Source of the DNA: AC-51 sp036265325
GTDB taxonomy: Bacteria; Actinomycetota; UBA4738; HRBIN12
Assembly: GCA_036265325.1 (NCBI GenBank)
Contig: DATAPH010000089.1
Location: 1-25,219 of the forward strand
Length of the DNA stretch: 25,219 nucleotides
Direction: 5' to 3'
Below the pieces are notes generated by a model. It searched no databases, was not told where the DNA came from, and saw nothing but the letters and a program-made list of their open reading frames with translations. This document shows, one piece after another, positions 13,907 to 20,554 of the stretch; positions within the stretch are counted from its first letter, which is position 1, and each line of letters begins with the position of its first letter. The translations under genes were made by a program, and so were the position numbers.

Positions 13907-14668
13907 GGGCGACTTCCGTTGGTCGTTGCCCACCGCGGCGCGCCAACGGAACGCCCCGAGAACACGCTCGCGGCGTTCGAGGCGGCGGTCGACGCCGGTG
14001 CGGCGGCCGTCGAGTTCGACGTGCGGATCACAGCCGACGGGCGCCCGGTCGTGATCCACGACGCGACGCTTGACCGGACGACCGACGGCTCCGGGCTGGT
14101 CCGAGCGCACACGCTCGCCGAGGTGCTCGCGGTCCGGATCACCGGTCGCGACGGCAGGTCGTACACGGTCCCGACGCTGCACGAGACGCTCGCGATGCTC
14201 TCCGGTCGAGCGGCCGTCGATATCGAGATCAAGAACGTGCCGGGCGACCCTGACTTCGATCCCGACGACGAGGTGGCGGTCGGGCTCGTGCATCGGGCGC
14301 TCGACGACGTCGAGTTCGTCGGAGACGTCATCGTCTCGAGCTTCAACCCACGCTCGATCGCGGCGTCTCACGAGCTGCGGCCGGATGTGCCGACGGGTTT
14401 GCTGACGAACACCGACGTCGACGCAGCCGCAGCGCTGCATTTCGCCGGCGAGCAAGGACACGTGTGGGTGCTCCCGTTCGCCGAACGAGTCGCCGAGCAA
14501 GGCGACGGGTTCGCGGGTGCCGTGCACGCTTCCGGCCTGCTGCTCGGCACGTGGATCGTCGACGACGTGGAACAAGCGCGATCGCTTCTCGCAACCGGTG
14601 TCGACGCCGTCGCGACCAACGCGCCGCGCGCGATCGTCGCGGCGTGCCGCGACCTTCTGCCGGCGTGA
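13883..14668 (+). CDS. glycerophosphodiester phosphodiesterase (GDPD family)
   Basis: A 261-aa TIM-barrel phosphodiesterase. The catalytic set is visible: His17 in VVAHRGAPTERPENTL, Glu44 and Asp46 in VEFDVRITADG, and His59 in VVIHDATLDRTTDG. The family hydrolyses glycerophosphodiesters to glycerol-3-phosphate and an alcohol, usually with a divalent metal. There is no signal peptide, so it is likely cytoplasmic. The start is uncertain: GTG at 13883 puts the palindrome within codons 2-7, whereas TTG at 13919, with AAGGGCGA upstream, would leave it in the control region and still keep the HRG motif. The stop overlaps the next gene's GTG as GTGA. Confidence 0.92.
   Translation: MSERPFSQGRLPLVVAHRGAPTERPENTLAAFEAAVDAGAAAVEFDVRITADGRPVVIHDATLDRTTDGSGLVRAHTLAEVLAVRITGRDGRSYTVPTLHETLAMLSGRAAVDIEIKNVPGDPDFDPDDEVAVGLVHRALDDVEFVGDVIVSSFNPRSIAASHELRPDVPTGLLTNTDVDAAAALHFAGEQGHVWVLPFAERVAEQGDGFAGAVHASGLLLGTWIVDDVEQARSLLATGVDAVATNAPRAIVAACRDLLPA
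13887..13902. promoter_or_regulatory. perfect 16-bp palindrome in the whiB promoter (SOS-box-like or TetR-type operator)
   Basis: CTGAACGGCCGTTCAG is fully self-complementary and fills most of the spacer between the whiB -35 and -10. Its core GAAC-N4-GTTC is the LexA (Cheo-box) consensus of Gram-positive bacteria. The outer CTGAAC/GTTCAG arms also resemble TetR-family operators. Occupancy would block the whiB promoter and possibly the divergent GDPD gene. Confidence 0.6.
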
Positions 14669-15081
14669 TCCGACGCAAGGAGTTGCCGCCGGAGCTCGAG
14701 CCCGCGTTCCGCGCGTTCTCGAGGGTGGTCGACGCGATCGAGCCGGCGAAAGCCGCGGTCGCTGACGTGCTGCCCGGCACGCGACTGCCTGGACGCCCGC
14801 TGAATGACGCCCTGACCGAGTACCGCGCCGGTATCGACCGCGCTCGTGCCGGCATGGACGGGTGGCGCCGCCCGGAGGTCGAGCCCGAGTGGACGGCGTG
14901 TGCCGCTGGCCTCACGCTCGCGGTGGACAGGGCGCAGGCGCTGGCCGGCCACGAGGACGACCTCGAAGGGTTCGAGGGGCTCTTGTGGACCGTCCAGGGC
15001 TTGATCGAGGCGCTCGACCCGTTCGTCGCTGCGGCCGAACGCTTCCGAAATCTCCGGATCCGGGCCAAGCGAACGAACTAG
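14665..15081 (+). CDS. small protein of unknown function, coupled to the GDPD gene
   Basis: A 138-aa soluble, mostly helical protein beginning VIRRKELPPELEPAFRAF and ending RFRNLRIRAKRTN. It has no membrane segment, signal peptide or motif that I recognise. The GTG overlaps the GDPD stop by 4 nt (GTGA), a typical translational coupling, so it is probably made with the phosphodiesterase. Its internal regions are Asp/Glu- and Ala-rich (HEDDLEGFEGLLWTVQGLIE), suggesting a helical bundle. Coding is supported by the GC pattern and by operon position. Confidence 0.7.
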   Translation: MIRRKELPPELEPAFRAFSRVVDAIEPAKAAVADVLPGTRLPGRPLNDALTEYRAGIDRARAGMDGWRRPEVEPEWTACAAGLTLAVDRAQALAGHEDDLEGFEGLLWTVQGLIEALDPFVAAAERFRNLRIRAKRTN

Positions 15082-15089
15082 TTTCTTCG

Positions 15090-15105
15090 CTGACTAGCCG
15101 TTCAG
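15090..15105. promoter_or_regulatory. degenerate copy of the whiB-type palindrome
   Basis: CTGACTAGCCGTTCAG matches the perfect whiB-promoter palindrome at 13 of 16 positions and keeps the CCGTTCAG half-site intact. It lies 9 nt after the stop of the small gene, in a gene-free interval. A TTGACC follows at 15110-15115, with no good -10 at the right spacing. Confidence 0.35.
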
Positions 15106-15188
15106 CCTCTTGACCAGGGGCGGGACGCGTCGGCCCCACGCTACGTCAACGTGACCTGGAGCCTGGAACGGACACGACGCGACGTACG

Positions 15189-15212
15189 TGAACTACCTGA
15201 ACTACCGTTCGA
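15189..15212. promoter_or_regulatory. SOS-box-like site GAAC-N4-GTTC with 9-bp direct repeat
   Basis: GAACTACCGTTC (15199-15210) matches the GAAC-N4-GTTC core exactly, followed by GA as in actinobacterial LexA boxes. The first half lies in a tandem repeat of TGAACTACC (15189-15197 and 15198-15206). It is upstream of the uracil-DNA glycosylase gene but separated from its -10 by a terminator. The rest of the 215-bp interval 15082-15296 holds no credible gene. Confidence 0.4.
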
Positions 15213-15250
15213 TCGGCACCCCTGGCTGATCGGACGGCGCACCTGGCACG

Positions 15251-15283
15251 GAAAGAGGCGGGGCCTTCGGCCCCGCCTCTTTC
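15251..15283. terminator. strong intrinsic terminator hairpin
   Basis: Two perfectly complementary 15-nt arms (GAAAGAGGCGGGGCC at 15251-15265 and its complement at 15269-15283) flank a TTC loop. The A-rich and T-rich stem ends make it potentially bidirectional. It would end transcripts from the GDPD operon just before the glycosylase promoter; the T-tract is short (TTTC). Confidence 0.85.
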
Positions 15284-15284
15284 C

Positions 15285-15290
15285 TAAGCT
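15285..15290 (+). promoter_or_regulatory. candidate -10 for leaderless udgB mRNA
   Basis: TAAGCT starts 2 nt after the terminator stem and ends exactly 6 nt before the GTG at 15297. No ribosome-binding site fits in the 6-nt gap (CCGGGC), and a -35 would have to lie inside the hairpin DNA. Confidence 0.5.
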
Positions 15291-15296
15291 CCGGGC

Positions 15297-15965
15297 GTGC
15301 GCGCACTCGCTGAGATCGACGCCGAGGTCGTCGTCTGCCGCGCATGCCCCCGCCTGGTTGCGTGGCGCGAAGAGGTCGCGCGCGACAAGGTTGCCCGGTT
15401 CGCGGATCAGACCTACTGGGGCCGTCCGGTGCCGGGCTTCGGCGATCCGGCGGCTCGCGTCCTGATCGTCGGCCTGGCGCCCGCGGCGCACGGCGGCAAT
15501 CGCACGGGCCGCATCTTCACGGGCGATCGCAGCGGCGACTTCCTCTACGCGTCGATGTTCCGGTGCGGTCTCGCCAATCAGCCGACGTCGGTATCGCGAG
15601 ACGACGGCCTCGAGCTGCGCGGCGCGTACGTGGCGGCGGTCAACCGGTGCGCGCCGCCCGGCAACAAGCCGACGCCCGAGGAGCGTGACCGGTGTCTGCC
15701 GTACCTCGAGGGCGAGATCTCCGCGCTCACGGCGCTGACCTCGATCGTGGCGCTCGGCTCGTTCGCGTGGGACGGGCTGCTCCGCGCGCTCGCCGCGCTC
15801 GGGCATGACACGCCGCGCCCACGGCCGAAGTTCGGACATGGCGCCGAGGCTGCGGTCGGCCCGTATCGGCTCCTCGGCGCCTTCCATCCCAGCCAACAGA
15901 ACACGTTCACCGGCAAGCTGACGCCGGAGATGCTCGACGACGTGCTGCGCGCCGCGATGAGCTGA
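15297..15965 (+). CDS. udgB: family 5 uracil-DNA glycosylase (UdgB, Fe-S)
   Basis: A 222-aa [4Fe-4S] uracil-DNA glycosylase of family 5. The motifs GLAPAAHGGNRTGR (active site, no catalytic Asp as usual for family 5) and HPSQQNTFTGKL (C-terminal) are diagnostic. Cluster ligands are Cys14-x2-Cys17 near the N-terminus and Cys118-x14-Cys133. The enzyme removes uracil and some other deaminated bases. The GTG start gives MRALAEIDAEVVVCRAC and places the first Cys pair where the family expects it. It lies between a terminator and the ABC exporter gene. The SOS-like site upstream at 15199-15210 is noted separately. Confidence 0.95.
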   Translation: MRALAEIDAEVVVCRACPRLVAWREEVARDKVARFADQTYWGRPVPGFGDPAARVLIVGLAPAAHGGNRTGRIFTGDRSGDFLYASMFRCGLANQPTSVSRDDGLELRGAYVAAVNRCAPPGNKPTPEERDRCLPYLEGEISALTALTSIVALGSFAWDGLLRALAALGHDTPRPRPKFGHGAEAAVGPYRLLGAFHPSQQNTFTGKLTPEMLDDVLRAAMS

Positions 15966-15998
15966 CCCCTCCTCGCCGGCATTGCCCTGAGCCGGTCG

Positions 15999-16004
15999 TA
16001 TCTT
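15999..16004 (+). promoter_or_regulatory. candidate -10 for leaderless ABC exporter mRNA
   Basis: TATCTT ends 7 nt before the ATG at 16012. The 46-nt gap after the udgB stop contains no Shine-Dalgarno sequence close to this ATG. Confidence 0.42.
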
Positions 16005-16011
16005 CGAGCGC

Positions 16012-17928
16012 ATGGGTCGTCACTCACGCTTCTATGCGACGCCGGCAGAGAAGCCCGATAAACCGGTCGATCGCGCGACGGTCAAGCGCGTGGTGGGCAC
16101 CTTCCGCCCGTACCGCAGCAAGGTGACGATCGTCGGGATCTTGATCGCGATCACGGCCGGGCTGGGCGTCGTGAACCCGCTGCTGATCGTCTACATCTTC
16201 AACCACGGCCTCTTCGGGCTGGGCTCGCCACCCGTGTGCAACGGCACCACGTGTCCGAACATGCACGTCGTTACGTGGGGTGTCGCGCTGATGATCATCA
16301 TCCCGATCATCACTGGCATCCTTGGGATCGGACAGACGTATTACGCGAACTTCGTCGGGCTCCGCGTGATGCAGGACCTGCGGGATTCGCTCTACACGCA
16401 CCTCCAGCACATGCCGCTGCGGTTCTTCACCTCAACGAGGACCGGCGAGATCCAATCGCGCCTGTCGAACGACGTCGGCGGCGTGCAGACCGTCGTCACC
16501 GACACCGCGTCGTCGATCCTGTCCAACATCGTGGTGATCATCTCGACTTTGATCGCGATGCTCTTCCTGTCGGTCCCGCTGACGCTGCTGTCTCTGTGTT
16601 TGATGCCGTTCTTCCTGTGGCTCACCGTGAAGGTTGGCCGCGCCCGGCGCGAGGTCGCCACGACCACCCAGAAGACGATGGCCGACATGACGGCGGTCAC
16701 GGAGGAGACGCTGTCGGTCAGCGGGATCTTGCTGTCCAAGACGTTCGGGCGCCAGGACTACGAGATCGGTCGGTTCCAGCAGGAGAACGAGCGACTGACC
16801 GGGCTCCAAGTGCGGCAAACGATGATCGGGCGATCGTTCTTCGCGGTGGTCGGCACGTTCTTCTCGATCACGCCGGCGCTCGTCTACCTCGTCGCCGCGA
16901 TCGTGAACCACAACCACGGCTCCAACCCCCAGAACTGGCCGATCAACGCAGGCATCATCGTCGGGTTCACCACGCTGCAGTCGCGGCTGTTCTTCCCGAT
17001 CGGCTCGATGCTGCAGGTCTCGACCGACGTCCAGTCGTCGTTCGCGCTGTTCGACCGGATCTTCGAGTACCTGGATCTGCGCCACGACATCGTGGACGCG
17101 CCGGACGCGGAAGGGCTCGTCAACGTGCAAGGGGAGGTCGAACTCGACCACGTGCGGTTCCACTATGACCGGGCCGGCGACGTGCCGGAGGACGACGCAG
17201 CCGTTGCGGCCGATCGAACGTGGACGCTCGATGACGTGACGCTCCGGATCAAGCCGGGTCAGCTCGCGGCGCTCGTCGGGCCGAGCGGCGCCGGCAAGAC
17301 AACGATCACGTACCTCGTGCCGCGGATGTACGACATACAGGAGGGCGCGGTCCGGCTCGACGGTCGCGACGTGCGGAAACTCAAACTTGACTCGATCGCC
17401 GACGCGATCGGGATCGTGACGCAGGAGACGTACCTGTTCCACGACACGATCCGGCGGAACCTCCTGTACGGGCGGCCGGACGCGACGCAGGAAGAGCTCG
17501 AGTCGGCCGCCCAGGCGGCCAACATCCACGCGCGGATCCTGCAGCTCCCCGAGGGATTCGACACCGTCGTCGGGGAGCGCGGCTACAAGCTCTCGGGCGG
17601 CGAGAAGCAGCGGCTCGCGATCGCGCGCGTGATCTTGAAGGACCCGAAGATCTTGATCCTGGACGAAGCGACGTCGTCGCTCGACACGACGTCGGAGCGG
17701 TTGGTGCAATCGGCGCTCGAGCCGCTGATGGAAGGGCGCACGACGATCGCGATCGCGCACCGACTGTCGACGATCCTCGCCGCGGACGTCATCTTCGTGC
17801 TGGATCGCGGACGGATCGTGGAGCAGGGGCGACACGAGGAGCTGCTCGTGGTCGGCGGACTCTACGCCCAGCTGTACGAGCAGCAGTTCGCCGATCAATC
17901 GGAGTCGGCGCCGAGCTCCTTGCGATAG
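16012..17928 (+). CDS. ABC exporter half-transporter (TMD-NBD fusion)
   Basis: A 638-aa type IV ABC exporter that should dimerise. The membrane domain spans about 35-340 with six helices: IVGILIAITAGLGVVNPLLI is the first and WGVALMIIIPIITGILGIG the second. A short extracellular loop carries a Cys pair (VCNGTTCPNM). The coupling segment is HLQHMPLRFFTSTRTGEIQSR. The nucleotide-binding domain has Walker A GPSGAGKTT (about 423-431), Q-loop VTQETYLF, signature LSGGEKQRLAIARV, Walker B ILILDEATSSLD and switch AHRLS. The substrate (drug, lipid or peptide) is not deducible. The last 34 bp overlap the convergent GNAT gene. The start is probably leaderless. Confidence 0.95.
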   Translation: MGRHSRFYATPAEKPDKPVDRATVKRVVGTFRPYRSKVTIVGILIAITAGLGVVNPLLIVYIFNHGLFGLGSPPVCNGTTCPNMHVVTWGVALMIIIPIITGILGIGQTYYANFVGLRVMQDLRDSLYTHLQHMPLRFFTSTRTGEIQSRLSNDVGGVQTVVTDTASSILSNIVVIISTLIAMLFLSVPLTLLSLCLMPFFLWLTVKVGRARREVATTTQKTMADMTAVTEETLSVSGILLSKTFGRQDYEIGRFQQENERLTGLQVRQTMIGRSFFAVVGTFFSITPALVYLVAAIVNHNHGSNPQNWPINAGIIVGFTTLQSRLFFPIGSMLQVSTDVQSSFALFDRIFEYLDLRHDIVDAPDAEGLVNVQGEVELDHVRFHYDRAGDVPEDDAAVAADRTWTLDDVTLRIKPGQLAALVGPSGAGKTTITYLVPRMYDIQEGAVRLDGRDVRKLKLDSIADAIGIVTQETYLFHDTIRRNLLYGRPDATQEELESAAQAANIHARILQLPEGFDTVVGERGYKLSGGEKQRLAIARVILKDPKILILDEATSSLDTTSERLVQSALEPLMEGRTTIAIAHRLSTILAADVIFVLDRGRIVEQGRHEELLVVGGLYAQLYEQQFADQSESAPSSLR

Positions 17929-18383
17929 CCCATCAGCACGAACCCGTCGGGGAGGACCTCATCCGGCGAGCGCTCGTAGCCGAGCCGGCCGTACATGGCT
18001 CGTGCCGTCGCCATCGGCTCGGTGGTGTGGAGCGTGATCTCGGTCTTCCCGGCGGCGCGCGCTCTGGCTTCCGCGTCGTGCATCAACGCCCTGCCGATGC
18101 CGCGCCCCTGGTGGTCCTGCGCGACGCCGAGCATCCGGATGTGGGCCCGATGGGCCTCTAGGGGGTCATCGTGCGGGTTCACCCGCCGAGAGAGCTCAAG
18201 GGTCAGGCTGCCGACGATCGTGGCACCGTCGATCGCAACGAGGACGACGGTCCGGGACGCGCGGTCCGCCACGGCCGCGATGCGTTCGAGGTAGGACGCA
18301 TCGTGGACCAGCCCCTCATAGGCCGCGGCGGTCACGCGGCCCGCCTCCGCATGCTCGGCGGCCGTCGCCTCCCGGATCTCCAT
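17895..18383 (-). CDS. GNAT-family N-acetyltransferase
   Basis: A 162-aa acetyl-CoA-dependent acyltransferase. The acetyl-CoA loop is DHQGRGIGRALMHDAEARAR (Q/R-x-x-G-x-G/A), preceded by the strand with IRMLGVAQ. The C-terminal ARAMYGRLGYERSP segment is the usual beta7 motif. The ATG at 18383 (MEIREATAAEHAEAG) is chosen over longer in-frame starts because it matches GNAT N-termini and because TAGCCT on the minus strand ends 7 nt before it. It is divergent from the MarR regulator, which may control it. The acceptor substrate is unknown. Confidence 0.9.
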   Translation of the reverse strand: MEIREATAAEHAEAGRVTAAAYEGLVHDASYLERIAAVADRASRTVVLVAIDGATIVGSLTLELSRRVNPHDDPLEAHRAHIRMLGVAQDHQGRGIGRALMHDAEARARAAGKTEITLHTTEPMATARAMYGRLGYERSPDEVLPDGFVLMGYRKELGADSD

Positions 18384-18390
18384 GCGATCG

Positions 18391-18396
18391 AGGCTA
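18391..18396 (-). promoter_or_regulatory. candidate -10 for leaderless GNAT mRNA
   Basis: On the minus strand TAGCCT ends 7 nt before the ATG at 18383. The MarR-type inverted repeat (18434-18452) lies about 38 bp upstream of this hexamer and could influence it. Confidence 0.45.
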
Positions 18397-18433
18397 CTTG
18401 GGCGGACGGATCGCATGGTGCGACCTGCGAAGA

Positions 18434-18452
18434 TGGTCAATGTCGTTGACCA
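18434..18452. promoter_or_regulatory. MarR-type operator: 19-bp inverted repeat
   Basis: TGGTCAA-TGTCG-TTGACCA has perfect 7-bp arms around a 5-nt centre. It lies in the divergent interval between the GNAT and MarR genes. Its right arm contains TTGACC (18446-18451), the likely -35 of marR, so a bound repressor would exclude RNA polymerase. Size and placement fit MarR-family autoregulation. Confidence 0.65.
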
Positions 18453-18474
18453 AACCGAGGCCGTTCGCGAAGAT
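18446..18474 (+). promoter_or_regulatory. candidate marR promoter (TTGACC-N17-GAAGAT)
   Basis: -35 TTGACC (18446-18451) and -10-like GAAGAT (18469-18474) are 17 nt apart. The -10 ends 6 nt before the GTG at 18481. This predicts a leaderless marR mRNA and supports the GTG over the in-frame ATGs at 18417 and 18433. Confidence 0.5.
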
Positions 18475-18480
18475 GCGCGC

Positions 18481-18912
18481 GTGACCGACATCACCCGTCT
18501 GCTGCTCGAAGCCCGGCGGTCGCTTGCCTCGGAACTGGACGCTGACCTGGGCGAACGCGGCTATCCGGACCTGCGGCCGGGGCACGCGGCCCTGTTCCTG
18601 TCCGTGGACCGCCGGTCCGGATCCAGGCTGACCGACCTTGCGGATCAGACCCGGCTGACCAAGCAGGCGATGATGTCGATGGTCGACGACCTCGAGAACC
18701 GGGGGTACGTGCGGCGCGTTCCCGACCCAGCGGACGCGCGGGCCAAGCTGGTTCGCCTCACCGCGCATGGGCGCCGTGCGTCCGCGGAGTGTCGCCGGGC
18801 CGTCCAAGCGCTCGAACAGCGAACGAGGAGGCTGCTCGGCGACCGCAGCTATGACGCGCTCCGCGAGGCCCTCGAGCTGCTCTCCGAGCCCATCGAGTCG
18901 CTCGACGAGTAG
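18481..18912 (+). CDS. MarR-family transcriptional regulator
   Basis: A 143-aa winged-helix regulator. The N-terminal dimer helix is ITRLLLEARRSLASELDADL. The DNA-binding part is SRLTDLADQTRLTKQAMMSM, then VDDLENRGYVRRVPDPADAR, the standard helix plus wing with the D-x-R-A-K-L-V pattern. A long C-terminal helix follows. The frame is open further upstream, with ATGs at 18417 and 18433, but both lie in or before the inverted repeat, and the GTG at 18481 gives the normal family length. It is divergent from the GNAT gene, so the acetyltransferase is a likely co-target. The ligand is unknown. Confidence 0.9.
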   Translation: MTDITRLLLEARRSLASELDADLGERGYPDLRPGHAALFLSVDRRSGSRLTDLADQTRLTKQAMMSMVDDLENRGYVRRVPDPADARAKLVRLTAHGRRASAECRRAVQALEQRTRRLLGDRSYDALREALELLSEPIESLDE

Positions 18913-18921
18913 GGCGGTCGC

Positions 18922-19953
18922 TCAGGTCCGTTCGGCCTCCACCACGGTTCCCGCGTCCGACATGCCGATCCAGGCTGCGCTGTCGGTCACGGCGACCGTG
19001 GTTGCCGTCGCGCCCGGCAACGCGATCGGGCCCGCGATCGTGCGTCCGTTCTTCGGGTCGAACAACGCGAGGTTGGCAGCCCTTGTCCCTGCGTAGACCA
19101 CCCACAGCGCCTCGCCGTGGGCCCCGAGGACCATCGGCGCGGCGGCGTTGAGCATCGACGGCGCCATGACGTCGAGTTGCCCGCACCGCCGCAGCGTCCG
19201 TGCGACCACACACTGGACGCGGCCCGCCGACGCCCACCACAGGCGTCCGTCGGCGGCGGCGATCGGGCCGCTCAGCGCCCGAGGGACCGGCAGGGTGGCG
19301 CCGACCCCCGGATCCAACCGCACGATCGGCGCCTGCGTTGGGTCGGTCGTTGCGACGAAGACGAAGCCGGACGTGGACGCCAGCTGATACGTCCCTCGAC
19401 CGAGGTAGTAGCTCTGGATCGTGTTGGCCGTGTACGGGTCGATCCAGGCGAGCATGCCGTTGGAGCCGGCGACCCAGGTCCGTCCGTCGACCGCGAGCAC
19501 CGCGGAGATCGCGCCGACCGACGGCGTCAACCGCTTCCCGACCACGCCGGTCGGACTGACCATCCAGAGCGAGTGTCCGCTCGCGATCCACAGGCCGCCT
19601 TCGTTCGATGGCGCCAGCACGGCGTGATCGGACCAGCTTCCTTGCGCGACGACCGTGGCCGCTCCGTCCGTGATCGTCGACAACGTGCCTTCGCCGACGA
19701 CCCATGTCGTCCCGGCGGCGTTCGCGACGACGGCTCCCTGGCCGGACACGGTCGTTCCGAGGTGAAGTTTGTGTGGCGCGGCTTTGGACACTTGCTCGAC
19801 GGGGACCGCCGCAGGCCCTCCGGCCGCCGAAGCGGCGCGTTGCTCGAGCGGTGACAGGGTCATCGACCAGACGCCCCCTGCGAACGCCGTCGCCAGAACG
19901 AGCACGAGCGCGGCGATCGTCCAGCGATGCCGCGACGGCATCGGCGTGGCCAT
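18922..19953 (-). CDS. membrane-anchored extracytoplasmic beta-propeller protein
   Basis: A 343-aa protein beginning MATPMPSRHRW, with one N-terminal hydrophobic helix (about residues 11-31, IAALVLVLATAFAGGVW) that serves as anchor or uncleaved signal. The rest consists of repeated short beta-strand units with Trp/Gly turns (GTTWVVGEG, GGLWIASGHSLW, GRTWVAGSNG, GRLWWASAG, EALWVVYAG, AAWIGMSDAG). This is typical of a PQQ/NHL/SMP-30-like propeller outside the membrane. No catalytic or metal motif was recognised. A GGGAGGA ribosome-binding site supports the ATG at 19953. It is convergent with marR (9 bp apart) and divergent from the DUF309 gene. Confidence 0.78.
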   Translation of the reverse strand: MATPMPSRHRWTIAALVLVLATAFAGGVWSMTLSPLEQRAASAAGGPAAVPVEQVSKAAPHKLHLGTTVSGQGAVVANAAGTTWVVGEGTLSTITDGAATVVAQGSWSDHAVLAPSNEGGLWIASGHSLWMVSPTGVVGKRLTPSVGAISAVLAVDGRTWVAGSNGMLAWIDPYTANTIQSYYLGRGTYQLASTSGFVFVATTDPTQAPIVRLDPGVGATLPVPRALSGPIAAADGRLWWASAGRVQCVVARTLRRCGQLDVMAPSMLNAAAPMVLGAHGEALWVVYAGTRAANLALFDPKNGRTIAGPIALPGATATTVAVTDSAAWIGMSDAGTVVEAERT

Positions 19954-20002
19954 GGCGTGTCCTCCCAGCGCCGGCCGCCGCCTCGGTGGCGCGGGCGTCT
20001 CG

Positions 20003-20008
20003 TAGCAT
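20003..20008 (+). promoter_or_regulatory. candidate -10 for leaderless DUF309 mRNA
   Basis: TAGCAT ends exactly 6 nt before the ATG at 20015 and has no Shine-Dalgarno sequence downstream. The shared interval with the divergent propeller gene is only 61 bp. Confidence 0.48.
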
Positions 20009-20014
20009 CCGGAT

Positions 20015-20506
20015 ATGCCCCAAGAGGCGACCGGCAAAACCGGCGTTCCATCGGAGACGCGTCAGAAGCCCGAGCGGCCTCGGGACGAGCTGGGCCGGCC
20101 CCTGCCGTGGGACGCCCAGACGCGCCTGCACCTGCCCAACTTCGACGCGATGTCCATCGAGGAGAACGACCGAGCCGCTCGGAAGTTCCTCGAGGATCGG
20201 AACTTCTTCGGAGCGCACGAGGCGTGGGAGACAGCGTGGAAGCAGTCCAAGGGCACCGGGGACGAGGAGCTGTTCAAGGGCCTGTCCCAGCTGGGCGCCG
20301 GGTACGTCCACCTCCTACGGGGGAACGCCCACGGCGCGACGACGTTGCTCCGGCGCGCGGCATCGCGCGTTGGCCTGTACCCGACCGGCACGCTCGGGAT
20401 CCAGACGGCCGCGCTGGCCGCCCGCCTCGAGGACGACGCCCGCGGCGTCGAGACCGGCGAGATCGTTCCCGGCCCGGACGCGGCGTTCGGGCCGTTGTCC
20501 GTGTAG
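20015..20506 (+). CDS. DUF309-family protein
   Basis: A 163-aa protein whose central part has the DUF309 signature: ARKFLEDRNFFGAHEAWETA, with the H-E-x-W-E core, then ELFKGLSQLGAGYVHLLRG and NAHGATTLLRRA. The family is all-helical and mostly uncharacterised. The N-terminal 45 residues are Pro/Arg/Glu-rich and probably disordered. The C-terminus (EIVPGPDAAFGPLSV) is short. Its TAG stop is the first half of the TAGCCT hexamer that may drive the methyltransferase gene. Function unknown. Confidence 0.88.
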   Translation: MPQEATGKTGVPSETRQKPERPRDELGRPLPWDAQTRLHLPNFDAMSIEENDRAARKFLEDRNFFGAHEAWETAWKQSKGTGDEELFKGLSQLGAGYVHLLRGNAHGATTLLRRAASRVGLYPTGTLGIQTAALAARLEDDARGVETGEIVPGPDAAFGPLSV

Positions 20507-20509
20507 CCT
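20504..20509 (+). promoter_or_regulatory. candidate -10 of the methyltransferase gene, overlapping the DUF309 stop codon
   Basis: TAGCCT shares its TAG with the DUF309 stop. Transcription from about 20516 would give a 39-nt leader containing a hairpin (20518-20539) and an AGGAG ribosome-binding site (20545-20549). Confidence 0.4.
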
Positions 20510-20517
20510 GGTGCGAC

Positions 20518-20539
20518 GCAGCCCGGGACCCCGGGTTGC
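20518..20539 (+). promoter_or_regulatory. 5'-leader hairpin of the methyltransferase mRNA
   Basis: GCAGCCCGG and CCGGGTTGC pair over 9 bp (one G-U) around loop GACC. The stem ends 5 nt before the AGGAG ribosome-binding site, and would begin within 2-3 nt of the predicted transcription start. It may stabilise the mRNA 5' end or tune translation. No T-tract follows, so it is not a terminator. Confidence 0.45.
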
Positions 20540-20554
20540 AGGGCAGGAGACCGT

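Noticed and set aside
13810..15212. The GAAC/GTTC sites as a CRISPR-like or mobile-element repeat
   Set aside because: Copies are short, irregularly spaced and individually palindromic, with no spacer pattern, transposase or target-site duplication.
15151..15465. Open frame through the terminator into udgB
   Set aside because: It reads through a strong terminator and then out of frame over the glycosylase N-terminus; the translation is Arg/Ser-rich with no motif.
16432..17898. Long open frame on the minus strand opposite the ABC exporter
   Set aside because: Low-complexity Arg/Asp/His-rich translation without domains; the plus strand has every ABC exporter motif.
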